Assembly: GCA_015056905.1 (NCBI GenBank)
Contig: SVFI01000001.1
Coordinates: 204,113 to 268,112 of the forward strand
DNA: 64,000 bases
Origin: Lachnospiraceae bacterium
Lineage (GTDB): Bacteria; Bacillota; Clostridia; Lachnospirales; Lachnospiraceae
Direction: 5' to 3'
In this document: piece by piece, positions 23,614 through 31,936 of the stretch
Layout of the letters: every line of letters starts with the position of its first letter
Numbering within the stretch: the first letter of the stretch is position 1
The notes under the pieces: generated by a model
What the model saw: the letters and a program-made list of their open reading frames with translations, nothing else
What the model was told of the DNA's origin: nothing
The model's database searches: none
Position numbers and translations under genes: made by a program

Positions 23614-25698
23614 TTACTGTGCGTCTTTGATAGAGAAGCTGAGTCTTCCCATCTTGTCCTTTCCGAGACATACGACTGTCACAACATCTCCGAGTGTGAG
23701 AACATCTTCCACATGATTGATTCTCTCTTTTGCAATCTTAGAAATGTGCACCATTCCTTCTTTGCCCGGTGCAAATTCAATGAACGCACCGAACTCTTTG
23801 ATACTTACTACAGAACCTGTGTATTTCTGTCCTTCTACGAAGTCAGAAGCAATCATCTTAATCATTTCGATTGCCTTATCCATTCCTGTCTGGTCATTTC
23901 CGCATACAGAAACAGCACCATCGTCTGTAATATCAATCTTAACACCTGTACGTGCAATAATCTCGTTGATTGTTTTTCCGCGCTGACCAACAACATCACC
24001 GATTTTTTCAGGATCAATCTGAATCTGGACAATCTTCGGTGCATACTGACCAACCTCTGCACGCGGCTGGGCAATGGCAGGTTTCATACACGTATCCATG
24101 ATGAAAAGTCGCGCTTCTCTTGTTCTGCGGATTGCTTCTTCCACGATCGGTCTTGTCAGACCGTGAATCTTGATATCCATCTGGATTGCTGTGATACCGT
24201 CTGTTGTACCTGTTACCTTAAAGTCCATATCTCCGAAGAAATCTTCAAGACCCTGGATATCTGTTAAAACGATGTAATCATCGTCTGTATCGCCTGTTAC
24301 GAGACCACAGGAAATACCTGCAACCATCTTCTTAATCGGAACACCTGCTGCCATAAGTGACATACAAGATGCACATGTGGAAGCCATAGATGTAGAACCG
24401 TTAGATTCAAATGTTTCAGAAACGGTACGGATTGCATATGGGAACTCTTCTGTCGAAGGAAGAACTGCCATAAGTGCTTTCTCTGCAAGTGCACCGTGTC
24501 CGATTTCACGACGTCCCGGTCCTCTGCTGACTTTTGTTTCACCAACGGAGTATGACGGGAAGTTGTAGTGGTGCATATATCTCTTTGCTGTAATGTTTGC
24601 ATCAAGTCCGTCTACTTTCTGCATTTCAGATAACGGAGCAAGTGTTGTCACGTTACAAATCTGTGTCTGTCCACGTGTGAACATAGCAGAACCGTGTACA
24701 CGAGGAATGATATCTACCTCTGCATCCAGTTTTCTGATCTGATCAATGGCACGACCGTCCGGACGTTTGTGATCTTTTAAGATCATCTTACGAACTGTCT
24801 TTTTCTGATACTGATATACTGCTTCGCCAAGAACAGCAAGCCAGTCTTCTTTATCAGCGAAAGCTTCTTCTAATTTTTCTGTTACCTTGCGGATATTTTC
24901 TTCACGAACCTGTTTTTCGTCTGTGAATACTGCCTCTTCCATTTCAGCCGGAGGAACGATTTCCTTGATGGCTGCAAACATTTCTTCCGGAATCGCACAA
25001 CTTACATATTCGTGTTTCGGTTTTCCTACTTCTGCAACAATCTTGTTGATGAAAGCGATGATTTCTTTGTTGATTCCGTCAGCCATGTAAATAGCTTCCA
25101 AAATCTTATCTTCCGGAACTTCATTTGCTCCGGCTTCAATCATGATAACTTTTTCAGATGTAGATGCAACTGTCATCTGAAGGTCACCGTTGTCCCACTG
25201 TTCCTGATTCGGGTTGATAACGAACTCGCCGTCCACAAGACCAACCTGTGTCATTGCACATGGACCGTCAAACGGAATATCAGAAATACATGTTGCAATG
25301 GATGTACCGAGCATAGCTACAAGTTCCGGACGACATTCCGGATCCACGCTCATTACCATATTGTGAAGTGTCACATCATTTCTGTAGTCCTTCGGGAATA
25401 ACGGACGCATCGGTCTGTCGATCACACGGCTTGTAAGGATGGCATTTTCGCTTGCCTTTCCTTCCCTCTTATTAAATCCTCCCGGGATTTTACCTACTGC
25501 ATATAATTTTTCTTCATACTCAACGCTGCATGGGAAGAAATCAATTCCGTCTCTCGGTTTTTCTGAAGCGGTTGCTGTGGATAATACAGTTGTTTCACCA
25601 TAATGCATAAACGCACAGCCGTTTGCCTGTTTGCCTACTCTGCCGATGTCTACTCTAAGTGTACGTCCGGCAAGTTCCATTGTGTAACTCTTATACAT
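23614..25698 (-). CDS. pnp: Polyribonucleotide nucleotidyltransferase (PNPase)
   Basis: PNPase degrades RNA 3'-to-5' by phosphorolysis. The 694-residue protein has two RNase PH domains (the second with FESNGSTSMASTCASCMSLM), then a KH domain (DVVGQRGKTINEIIARTGVK, about residues 560-620) and an S1 domain at the C-terminus (GSVVSIKEFGAFIEFAPGKE). The ATG at 25696-25698 with AGGAG is chosen over an 11-residue longer reading. It follows rpsO, as in most bacteria, with a terminator and a structured leader in between. Confidence 0.97.
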   Translation of the reverse strand: MYKSYTMELAGRTLRVDIGRVGKQANGCAFMHYGETTVLSTATASEKPRDGIDFFPCSVEYEEKLYAVGKIPGGFNKREGKASENAILTSRVIDRPMRPLFPKDYRNDVTLHNMVMSVDPECRPELVAMLGTSIATCISDIPFDGPCAMTQVGLVDGEFVINPNQEQWDNGDLQMTVASTSEKVIMIEAGANEVPEDKILEAIYMADGINKEIIAFINKIVAEVGKPKHEYVSCAIPEEMFAAIKEIVPPAEMEEAVFTDEKQVREENIRKVTEKLEEAFADKEDWLAVLGEAVYQYQKKTVRKMILKDHKRPDGRAIDQIRKLDAEVDIIPRVHGSAMFTRGQTQICNVTTLAPLSEMQKVDGLDANITAKRYMHHYNFPSYSVGETKVSRGPGRREIGHGALAEKALMAVLPSTEEFPYAIRTVSETFESNGSTSMASTCASCMSLMAAGVPIKKMVAGISCGLVTGDTDDDYIVLTDIQGLEDFFGDMDFKVTGTTDGITAIQMDIKIHGLTRPIVEEAIRRTREARLFIMDTCMKPAIAQPRAEVGQYAPKIVQIQIDPEKIGDVVGQRGKTINEIIARTGVKIDITDDGAVSVCGNDQTGMDKAIEMIKMIASDFVEGQKYTGSVVSIKEFGAFIEFAPGKEGMVHISKIAKERINHVEDVLTLGDVVTVVCLGKDKMGRLSFSIKDAQ

Positions 25699-25754
25699 CT
25701 TACTCTCCTTCTCTTTCCGGGCTTTGCCCAATTTGGTGTTTCTACTTATAACAG

Positions 25755-25859
25755 GTAGAAGACGCCGAAACTACTGAACCTTGCACGAACATTGTCACTT
25801 TTCGGAGTCTGTTCCCCCTATCCATGCATGCTTCAGTGGTCTCGGAATACTTCTTCTAC
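25755..25859 (-). ncRNA. Structured pnp leader with a long imperfect stem (candidate RNase III-type autoregulatory element)
   Basis: On the minus strand the arms 25832-25859 and 25755-25778 pair almost throughout: GTAGAAGA with TCTTCTAC at the base and CCGAGACCACTGAA with TTCAGTAGTTTCGG above (13 of 14 positions, one G-T). About 53 bases lie between the arms. It sits directly after the rpsO terminator and 57 bases before the pnp start. In E. coli a leader stem cut by RNase III allows PNPase to repress its own mRNA; the same role here is inference. Confidence 0.6.
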
Positions 25860-25861
25860 CT

Positions 25862-25895
25862 ACAAAAGAGGCGGATATGCAATCCGCCTCTCTCA
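25862..25895 (-). terminator. Intrinsic terminator after rpsO
   Basis: AGAGGCGGAT (25867-25876) pairs perfectly with ATCCGCCTCT (25882-25891) around a 5-base loop, with TTTTG following on the minus strand. The short T-tract suggests that some transcripts read into pnp. Confidence 0.75.
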
Positions 25896-25904
25896 TTTCA
25901 TTGC

Positions 25905-26171
25905 CTATTTTCTGATACCAAGTTCTTCAATTAAAGTACGATATCTTTCGATATCTTTTCTCTTTAAGTAGTCAAGAAGACCTCTTCTCTTACCGATCAT
26001 CTTGTACATACCACGTCTTGAATGATGATCCTTTGGATTCTCTTTTAAGTGAGCTGTAAGCTCTTTGATTCTCTCTGTAAGAACCGCTACCTGAACTTCA
26101 GGTGAACCTGTGTCACCGGCTGTTCTGGCAAATTTCTGCATAATTTCTGTTTTCTTTTCCTTTGAAATCAT
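25905..26171 (-). CDS. rpsO: 30S ribosomal protein S15
   Basis: The 88-residue protein matches S15 throughout, including [40 protein letters not shown] and [14 protein letters not shown]15 binds 16S rRNA in the central domain. The ATG at 26169-26171 follows AAGGAGG; a longer frame with 11 residues ([11 protein letters not shown]) begins inside the leader and is not the real start. Confidence 0.98.
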   Translation of the reverse strand: MISKEKKTEIMQKFARTAGDTGSPEVQVAVLTERIKELTAHLKENPKDHHSRRGMYKMIGKRRGLLDYLKRKDIERYRTLIEELGIRK

Positions 26172-26194
26172 TTTGATTTCCTCCTTCTTTTTCA

Positions 26195-26248
26195 TAAGGC
26201 TCATGCTAAGAACCGGGTTGGAATCTCCCTCGCCTGAGCATGGCTAGT
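26195..26248 (-). ncRNA. Candidate S15 mRNA leader element
   Basis: Upstream of rpsO on the minus strand, CATGCT (26237-26242) can pair with AGCATG (26202-26207), enclosing a loop with GGCGAGGGAGATTCCAACCC and GG/CC-rich pairs. Position and size fit the idea of an autoregulatory S15-binding leader, known from several bacteria with dissimilar structures. The fold is read by eye only. Confidence 0.4.
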
Positions 26249-26262
26249 TTTCATACCAAATG

Positions 26263-26291
26263 AGTATAACACACGAAACAAGTTATGTAAA
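26263..26291 (-). promoter_or_regulatory. Sigma-A promoter of rpsO
   Basis: TTTACA (26286-26291) and TATACT (26263-26268) are separated by exactly 17 bases on the minus strand, about 90 bases before the start codon, leaving room for the leader. Confidence 0.8.
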
Positions 26292-26720
26292 GGGGGAAAA
26301 TTGCGGTTTTTCAGCGGTTTTTTCTTTCATTTTCTACATCCTACCACAAAATCACCTTTCCCGAAATCCCTTGGCAGATAGATATTAAAATTCCCTCTTC
26401 TTTATCGGTTGTTTTTGCCCCCCATTCTTCATTTATGTTAACCACTTATGGCACATGATACCTATATATGCTTCTTTTCCTGCATATATAGACGACTTTT
26501 TCTCCTTGCTTTTAATCCTTCCGGTTCATTTTAGTTCACTTTTAACATATATATTTGCTGTTTTACCTGTTTCTATCTGAAATCGCGCCCTATTTAGTTT
26601 ACATAATAAATAATTCCAACCTATATATTCCCAAATTATTACACTTCTATCTGTTTTCATCACTCAGTCCTCCGAAAAATCCCCTGACCAGAAATAAAAT
26701 CGAAGCAGAAAGTAGCCCGA
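26292..26720. other. AT-rich intergenic region without a supported gene
   Basis: This is the longest gene-free stretch. It holds pyrimidine-rich sequence on the plus strand and one perfect 10-bp inverted repeat, CTATATATGC (26462-26471) and GCATATATAG (26482-26491). A plus-strand frame at 26555-26755 has no ribosome binding site and a low-complexity product, so I do not call it. No promoter or RNA gene could be supported. Confidence 0.5.
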
Positions 26721-26755
26721 AAACAAAAAACAGGCACCACAAAAGTGATGCCTGA
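26721..26755 (-). terminator. Intrinsic terminator of the NlpC/P60 gene
   Basis: CAGGCATCAC pairs with GTGGTGCCTG (one G-T pair) around TTTT, and TTTTTTGTTTT follows on the minus strand. Confidence 0.85.
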
Positions 26756-26779
26756 AATCATACAATACCCTATCGGGAA

Positions 26780-27964
26780 TCAATCATATAAAAGTCTTAC
26801 TGCTGCTACCGGTGTTCTGTAGTAGGTGCTTGAAATACGGATACCTGTCTTCGGTGAACTTGCATGGATAACCTGTCCGCCTCCGATGTACATTGCCACG
26901 TGGTTGATACGGCTTCCGCTTGAATAGAATACAAGGTCACCCGGTTTCATTTCGGAAACCTTAATTCTCGTACCGCAGTTTGCCTGCGCTCTGGAAGAAT
27001 GAGGAAGACCTACACCGAATTTTGCATATACGCTAAGTACAAATCCGGAACAGTCGGCCCCTCTTGTAAGAGAAGTTCCGCCCCATACATACGGATTTCC
27101 GAGGAACTGTTTTGCATATTCACAAATTTCCACACGCACGTCTGACACACCTGCTCCATATAAGAACTCTGTCATATTAAGTGCTGTTTTTAACTTCCTG
27201 TCAACGGTTACATAGTCTGCAGAAACATAAACTTTCTGTCCGTCGTAATCAACAGCTACCCATCCGTCGAGCTTCTCTAACACAACAAGCTCTTCTCCAT
27301 ACGCAACCATATCATACACTTCTGCTTCCAGAGACGGTTCCATTCGCATCTTTAATCCGTCTGCGTTAACCGTAGCTAACTCTTTTACAATAGAAGCGGC
27401 ATAAACTTCCGCTGCTGTTCCCGTAAGCAGATAATCTGTGCTGACATATCCTTCCACACTACCAGAAGTGATATGTGCCATTCCGTTCTGAACATCGAGA
27501 ATTTCACATCCTGTGTCATTTTCCATCTTTCCGACAATCTTGCTGTCCTTTTCCGCGCTGGCACGAACATTTAAATGATCTTCCACGCGGGCAATACCAA
27601 GATTCGTATAACCGAACAGTCCACCTGCACCTTCCTCTTCATCGTAAGACTGCTCGTCCATATCTTCCGGTGCAACTGTAAGTGATGCTGCTACCAGTCC
27701 GCCGGCTCCCGCTGTAAAGGACACCGGTGTCTCCTTATCTTCTGCCGGCTGCACACCTGCGCCTATCGTTAAATCTGCCGGTTTTTTCGCTTCTGCATCC
27801 GTCGCCGCATCCAATGAAATGGTCTTGGATAAAACCTTATCGGCTCCTGCTGTAAATCCTCCTATTGTAAGTACCGGTGCTCCCATTGTCTGCATAGGAA
27901 CTGCAATTGTCAGTGCAAGTCCGAGCGCTGCAACTGTCATTCCTGCTTTTCTTTTATTATACAT
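26780..27964 (-). CDS. Secreted cell-wall endopeptidase with two SH3b domains and an NlpC/P60 domain
   Basis: The 394-residue protein has a signal peptide (about residues 1-29, ending near TMGAP), a linker of unknown role (30-115), two bacterial SH3 domains (about 118-178, ARVEDHLNVRASAEKDSKIV; and 195-255, ADGLKMRMEPSLEAEVYDMV), and a C-terminal NlpC/P60 domain (about 275-394). The catalytic Cys is in GADCSGFVLS, the His in INHVAMYIGGG and the polar third residue in QVIHASS. Such enzymes cut D-Glu-diaminopimelate bonds in peptidoglycan. It has its own strong promoter and terminator, so it is a single-gene unit. Confidence 0.93.
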   Translation of the reverse strand: MYNKRKAGMTVAALGLALTIAVPMQTMGAPVLTIGGFTAGADKVLSKTISLDAATDAEAKKPADLTIGAGVQPAEDKETPVSFTAGAGGLVAASLTVAPEDMDEQSYDEEEGAGGLFGYTNLGIARVEDHLNVRASAEKDSKIVGKMENDTGCEILDVQNGMAHITSGSVEGYVSTDYLLTGTAAEVYAASIVKELATVNADGLKMRMEPSLEAEVYDMVAYGEELVVLEKLDGWVAVDYDGQKVYVSADYVTVDRKLKTALNMTEFLYGAGVSDVRVEICEYAKQFLGNPYVWGGTSLTRGADCSGFVLSVYAKFGVGLPHSSRAQANCGTRIKVSEMKPGDLVFYSSGSRINHVAMYIGGGQVIHASSPKTGIRISSTYYRTPVAAVRLLYD

Positions 27965-28002
27965 AACATACCTTTCTGATTCGTTATATTGTTCGTCTTA
28001 AA

Positions 28003-28029
28003 TGTTACATTTTTGTTACAAATGTTACA
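28003..28029. promoter_or_regulatory. Three direct TGTAACA repeats just downstream of the NlpC/P60 promoter
   Basis: On the minus strand TGTAACA occurs at 28023-28029, 28014-28020 and 28003-28009, at 9- and 11-base intervals, starting next to the -10 box and covering the likely transcription start. Phased direct repeats here resemble an operator or an mRNA-binding site; no known regulator is recognised. Confidence 0.5.
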
Positions 28030-28032
28030 GAC

Positions 28033-28061
28033 ATTATAACAATCGGGTTTGGATATGTCAA
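28033..28061 (-). promoter_or_regulatory. Consensus sigma-A promoter of the NlpC/P60 gene
   Basis: A perfect TTGACA (28056-28061) and a perfect TATAAT (28033-28038) are separated by 17 bases on the minus strand. Confidence 0.9.
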
Positions 28062-28093
28062 GTTTTTGGCTTTTGGCAATATTCGGCACATCT

Positions 28094-29329
28094 TTACACC
28101 TCTACTACCTGCGCGTCCGCCAAATGAAGTTTCGTATACAGGAAGACTCTGTCTCCTGCCTCAAGCACCATATTTCCGTTCGGAATCATGGAATGATTCC
28201 TGCGCTTTACAAGCACAATGACCGACTGACGTGATATGTCAAGATTACAAATGGCAAGTCCGACCCACGGATGTTGCTTTTTGAGCACAATTTCCTGCAA
28301 TTCAATATGATCGTGTTCATCACTCTCATACGGGATGGCACCGAGCACAACGATATCGTCATCGACGAGTACCACATCACCGCGCGGAATCAAAATATCA
28401 TCCCCGCGCTTGATGACTGCCATAATCATACCGGACGGAATGGAAATATCTTTTACTTTTTTGTCACACCAGTCCTCTCCCTCTTCAATGTGGATGCGTA
28501 TGAAGTCCATGTTCATCTTATATCCATAGTCATTTCTGCTCTTAATTGTGGAATATTGATTAACAAATCCTGCAGAAATAATACCGGTAGGAATCGCCAC
28601 CATACCGACGCCGAGGAACGAGATAAAAATTCCGAATATTTTTCCGAGTGTCGTAATCGGATAAATATCTCCGTATCCGACCGTCAGCAGCGTCGACGTT
28701 GCCCACCAAATTCCGGAAAAGGCGTTAGAAAACACCTCCGGTTGCGCCTCATGCTCCAGACTGTACATACAAAGGCTCGAACCGATCATAAGCATCAATA
28801 TGATAAATACGGAGGAAACAAGCTGCTGTCTCTTTTCATAGAGAACTTCCGTAATAATACTCAGGGAATCATGATATGCATTCACCCGGAAAAGACGAAG
28901 TATCCGCACAACACGAATCATACGGAATGCAACGGTTCCCGCCGGAAAAAACACCGGAAGGAAATACGGAAGCCATGAAAGCAAATCTATCACACCCATA
29001 AAAGAAAACATGTATTTTCGGACAGCCTGTCCCTCTGTCAGCCCCCTCACATTTTCATACATAAAACGCGCCGAAACGATACGGAGTATATAGTCCAGTG
29101 CAAAAAATACGGCAGTTACCGTCTCTATTGCCAAAAGCATCTCCCCGTACTGCATCCGGACCCCTTCATACGTGTACATAATACTTGCCGCCAGATTCAG
29201 AAGAATGGTAAGAACATTCACCACATCATACGCGCGGCTGACATTGTCTAAATGATATCCGACAGCTGTTATCTCATACAACCGTTTGCGCAGCCGGTAC
29301 CATTTTTTATCTTGCATAAAATCACTCAT
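28094..29329 (-). CDS. Voltage-gated-type potassium channel with C-terminal TrkA-C domains
   Basis: The 411-residue protein has six hydrophobic segments (about residues 35-235). The fourth is an arginine-rich S4-like helix (RMIRVVRILRLFR), and the pore loop holds the K+ filter TLLTVGYGDIYP. The C-terminal half holds two TrkA-C/RCK-C-like domains (about 285-345 and 350-411, DILIPRGDVVLVDDDIVVLG and GNMVLEAGDRVFLYT), without an RCK-N nucleotide-binding domain. AAGGAG lies 9 bases before the ATG at 29327-29329; a TTG two codons upstream is a weaker choice. In other bacteria TrkA-C domains often bind c-di-AMP, but that is inference. It is transcribed divergently from the DNA polymerase gene. Confidence 0.9.
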   Translation of the reverse strand: MSDFMQDKKWYRLRKRLYEITAVGYHLDNVSRAYDVVNVLTILLNLAASIMYTYEGVRMQYGEMLLAIETVTAVFFALDYILRIVSARFMYENVRGLTEGQAVRKYMFSFMGVIDLLSWLPYFLPVFFPAGTVAFRMIRVVRILRLFRVNAYHDSLSIITEVLYEKRQQLVSSVFIILMLMIGSSLCMYSLEHEAQPEVFSNAFSGIWWATSTLLTVGYGDIYPITTLGKIFGIFISFLGVGMVAIPTGIISAGFVNQYSTIKSRNDYGYKMNMDFIRIHIEEGEDWCDKKVKDISIPSGMIMAVIKRGDDILIPRGDVVLVDDDIVVLGAIPYESDEHDHIELQEIVLKKQHPWVGLAICNLDISRQSVIVLVKRRNHSMIPNGNMVLEAGDRVFLYTKLHLADAQVVEV

Positions 29330-29394
29330 TTTCAATGACTCCTTTATTCAAAGCTTCTCTGTCATTCATTATACACTATTTTTCTATGTTTTGC

Positions 29395-29423
29395 TGTACA
29401 AACATATGTTCGAGTGTTATAAT
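29395..29423 (+). promoter_or_regulatory. Promoter of the polymerase-yolD pair
   Basis: TGTACA (29395-29400) and TATAAT (29418-29423) are 17 bases apart, and TG before the -10 makes an extended -10. A LexA-like box fills the spacer, so the promoter would be blocked by LexA. Confidence 0.75.
29399..29412 (+). promoter_or_regulatory. LexA (SOS) box
   Basis: CAAACATATGTTCG differs at one base from the Gram-positive consensus CGAACATATGTTCG. It overlaps the end of the -35 and the spacer of the polymerase promoter, a typical place for repression. Confidence 0.75.
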
Positions 29424-29467
29424 TTCTTTTAAGATGTAAAAACTACAACTGAAAGGTGGTGTGATAC

Positions 29468-30739
29468 TTGAGACAGCGTACTTATATTTGTATCGATTTG
29501 AAATCGTTCTATGCTTCCGTTGAATGTGTGGAGCGCGGCCTGGATCCTATGACAACCAATCTTGTCGTCGCAGATATGGAACGAACCGAAAAAACTATCT
29601 GTCTCGCAATCACACCTGCCATGAAGGCACTTGGCATTTCCAATCGTTGCCGCGTATTTGAAATACCGAAGCACGTCAAATATATTGCTGCTGTTCCGCG
29701 GATGCAGTTGTACATTGACTACGCTGCGGAAATCTACAGCATTTATCTGAAATATATTTCAAAAGAAGATATCCACGTCTACTCCATCGACGAAGCATTC
29801 ATGGATGTGACGGACTATCTTACGCTTTATGATATGTCCGCCCGACAGCTCGGAAAAACCATTTTAAATGAGATTTATGTAAACCTAGGTATCCGCGCTT
29901 CGTGCGGAATCGGTTCAAATTTGTATTTGACGAAAGTAGCTCTTGATATTACGGCCAAACACGCAGATGATTTTATCGGCGAGCTCAGCGAAGAAAGCTT
30001 CCGTGAGACGCTTTGGAATCACAAACCGCTCACGGATTTCTGGCGTATCGGAAAAGGAACCGCACGTCGGCTTGAAAATGCAGGATTTTTTACAATGGGC
30101 GATATTGCGCACGCGGATGAAGCTTTTCTCTATCATCTGTTCGGTATCGACGCAGAACTCTTGATAGACCACGCATGGGGACGCGAACCGGTTACGATAG
30201 CCGATATCAAATCGTACCGCGCTCAGACAAACTGTCTCTCCAGCGGTCAGGTACTTGCCCGCTCCTACAGTTATGAAGAGGGTAAGCTGATTGTCAAGGA
30301 AATGGCAGACCTGCTCTGTCTTGACCTTGTCGACAAAGGGCTTGTCACCAAATCTATCACTCTGCACATCGGATATGATAACCGCCTTTGCGAAGCGCCG
30401 GCGCACGGCACGATATCCCTCGATGACGAAACAAGCGCAGACCTTCTGATTGTCCCGGCGGTCGCGTCACTCTATGAGCGGATTATCAATCCGTCCCTCA
30501 CCATCAAGCGGGTCAACCTGACGTTCAACCATGTCATTCCCGAGGAATTTCACCAGTACAATTTCTTTACGGATGCGGAAAGTCTGGAAAAGAACCGGAA
30601 AATCCAGAAAGCGGTTCTTTCTATTAAACATAAATATGGTAAAAATTCAATTTTAAAAGGTATGAATTTCGAACAGCATGCAACCACGCGCGAACGCAAC
30701 ACGCAGATCGGAGGACATCGAAGTGGCAACACGACCTAA
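29468..30739 (+). CDS. Y-family DNA polymerase (UmuC/UvrX-like translesion polymerase)
   Basis: Y-family polymerases copy past DNA lesions at low fidelity. The 423-residue protein has the N-terminal ICIDLKSFYASVECVERGLD (catalytic Asp), the YSIDEAFMDVTDY motif with the second acidic pair near residue 103, and the little-finger domain in the C-terminal third (FHQYNFFTDAE and following). It resembles the UvrX/YqjW-type of Firmicutes rather than DinB. The start is a TTG, with AAGGTGG upstream. It lies in the only plus-strand block and is followed by a yolD-like gene, as in phage-derived and chromosomal uvrX-yolD units. Confidence 0.93.
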   Translation: MRQRTYICIDLKSFYASVECVERGLDPMTTNLVVADMERTEKTICLAITPAMKALGISNRCRVFEIPKHVKYIAAVPRMQLYIDYAAEIYSIYLKYISKEDIHVYSIDEAFMDVTDYLTLYDMSARQLGKTILNEIYVNLGIRASCGIGSNLYLTKVALDITAKHADDFIGELSEESFRETLWNHKPLTDFWRIGKGTARRLENAGFFTMGDIAHADEAFLYHLFGIDAELLIDHAWGREPVTIADIKSYRAQTNCLSSGQVLARSYSYEEGKLIVKEMADLLCLDLVDKGLVTKSITLHIGYDNRLCEAPAHGTISLDDETSADLLIVPAVASLYERIINPSLTIKRVNLTFNHVIPEEFHQYNFFTDAESLEKNRKIQKAVLSIKHKYGKNSILKGMNFEQHATTRERNTQIGGHRSGNTT

Positions 30740-31055
30740 ACACAAAATGTCTGTGCAGGACAGAGCCAAACAATTTATGCCTTTCGCTGCGCTGAAAGGA
30801 CTGCCGGAGGCACTTGCCGCAAAGGAAAAAATCATTGTACCGAAGATAGAACTCTCACCGGAAATGGCCGATGAGCTTGACCGGAAGATGCATCTTTTAA
30901 AGAAAGGCGAAATGGTCACCGTCGTCTATTTCCACAGAGATGAATATCTTCAGATTACGGGGCTGACTGCTCGCATTGACCCGACCTGCCGCATTTTGCA
31001 GATTGTAAATACAAAGATTGATTTCGATGATATTTTAGATGTTAACTTTATATGA
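30723..31055 (+). CDS. YolD-like protein
   Basis: The 110-residue protein matches the YolD family: VQDRAKQFMPFAALKGLPEAL near the N-terminus and an OB-like core (MVTVVYFHRDEYLQITG, DDILDVNFI). YolD genes often sit after Y-family polymerases and have been suggested to serve as a UmuD-like partner. GTG at 30723 is the start, since GGAGG lies 8 bases upstream; it overlaps the polymerase gene by 17 bases, so the two are co-translated. An ATG 45 bases earlier would encode an unlikely arginine-rich extension. Confidence 0.88.
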   Translation: MATRPKHKMSVQDRAKQFMPFAALKGLPEALAAKEKIIVPKIELSPEMADELDRKMHLLKKGEMVTVVYFHRDEYLQITGLTARIDPTCRILQIVNTKIDFDDILDVNFI

Positions 31056-31070
31056 ACTTATCGCGCTCGG

Positions 31071-31100
31071 TTGACGTGCTTAGTCCCAACCTTTTATAAT
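31071..31100 (+). promoter_or_regulatory. Candidate sigma-A promoter of the short-chain dehydrogenase gene
   Basis: TTGACG (31071-31076) and TATAAT (31095-31100) with an 18-base spacer lie 46 bases before the ATG. Confidence 0.7.
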
Positions 31101-31146
31101 AATGATGTATAGCAAAACATATTTTTTGAAAGGCAGGTATTTAATT

Positions 31147-31908
31147 ATGGGACGTTTGGATGGAAAAGTTGCAATTATCACAGGCAGTAACTCCGGTGTA
31201 GGAGCTGCCACTGCAAAATTGTTTGCAAAAGAAGGTGCAAAAGTTGTTATCAGCGCCCGCCGTCTTCCACAGCTTGAGGAGGTTGCTGCGGAGATTAAAG
31301 CTGACGGCGGTGAAGTACTGATTGTTCAGACAGATGTATCAAAAGTGGAAGATGTTGAAAATCTTGTCGCTAAAACTGTAGAAACATTCGGTAAAGTTGA
31401 TGTACTGGTGAATAATGCAGGTGTTCTCGAAGCCGGGTTAAAACCAATTGAATGTTATGAGGACGAAGATCTCGACTGGGTATTCGGAATCAACACCAAA
31501 GGTACTCTTTACTGCACAAGAGCCGTGTTAAAGGAAATGATGAAAAACAATTCCGGTTCCATCATCAACCTTGACTCTGTAGCCGGACAGTTCGGTACCG
31601 GTGGTGCCTCTTATGTTACAAGTAAAGCAGCTGTCATCGGTTTAACAAAACATACTGCTCTTCGATTCGCAGGCACAGGCATTCGTTGTAACTCTGTAAA
31701 TCCAAGTACGATTGCCACTCCGATGGCTAAGACAGACCCTGCAACTCTCAATCAGGATATGTTCGGTCAGATGAGAAAGCACATGAACTTAAGCGTTCCT
31801 GTGTCTATGCCTGAAGATATCGCTAATATCTTACTCTTCCTTGCAAGCGACGAGTCAAGAGCCATCACAGGTCAGATTATCGTATCCGATTTCGGTGCGA
31901 CGTTATAA
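31147..31908 (+). CDS. Short-chain dehydrogenase/reductase (SDR)
   Basis: The 253-residue protein is a classical SDR. It has the cofactor motif TGSNSGVGAATAK (about residues 12-24), the NNAG motif (VLVNNAGVLE), the catalytic Ser in INLDSVAGQ and the YVTSK motif (Y-x-x-x-K), and ends with the typical DESRAITGQIIVSDFGATL. The substrate cannot be told; 3-oxoacyl-ACP reductase or alcohol dehydrogenase-like activity are both possible. The ATG at 31147 is preceded by AAAGGCAGG, so a 15-residue longer reading is unlikely. Confidence 0.88.
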   Translation: MGRLDGKVAIITGSNSGVGAATAKLFAKEGAKVVISARRLPQLEEVAAEIKADGGEVLIVQTDVSKVEDVENLVAKTVETFGKVDVLVNNAGVLEAGLKPIECYEDEDLDWVFGINTKGTLYCTRAVLKEMMKNNSGSIINLDSVAGQFGTGGASYVTSKAAVIGLTKHTALRFAGTGIRCNSVNPSTIATPMAKTDPATLNQDMFGQMRKHMNLSVPVSMPEDIANILLFLASDESRAITGQIIVSDFGATL

Positions 31909-31936
31909 TAAAACCAACTACGGGGATTTTACACCA

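Noticed and set aside
26555..26755. Small plus-strand frame of 66 codons in the gene-free region
   Set aside because: No ribosome binding site and low-complexity Leu/Tyr/Phe/Ser then Lys-rich sequence; it also runs into the terminator of the NlpC/P60 gene.
31841..31936. N-terminal extension of the AlaX protein overlapping the SDR gene
   Set aside because: The extra 32 residues lie in the SDR coding region, lack a good ribosome site, and the family start matches the ATG at 31937.
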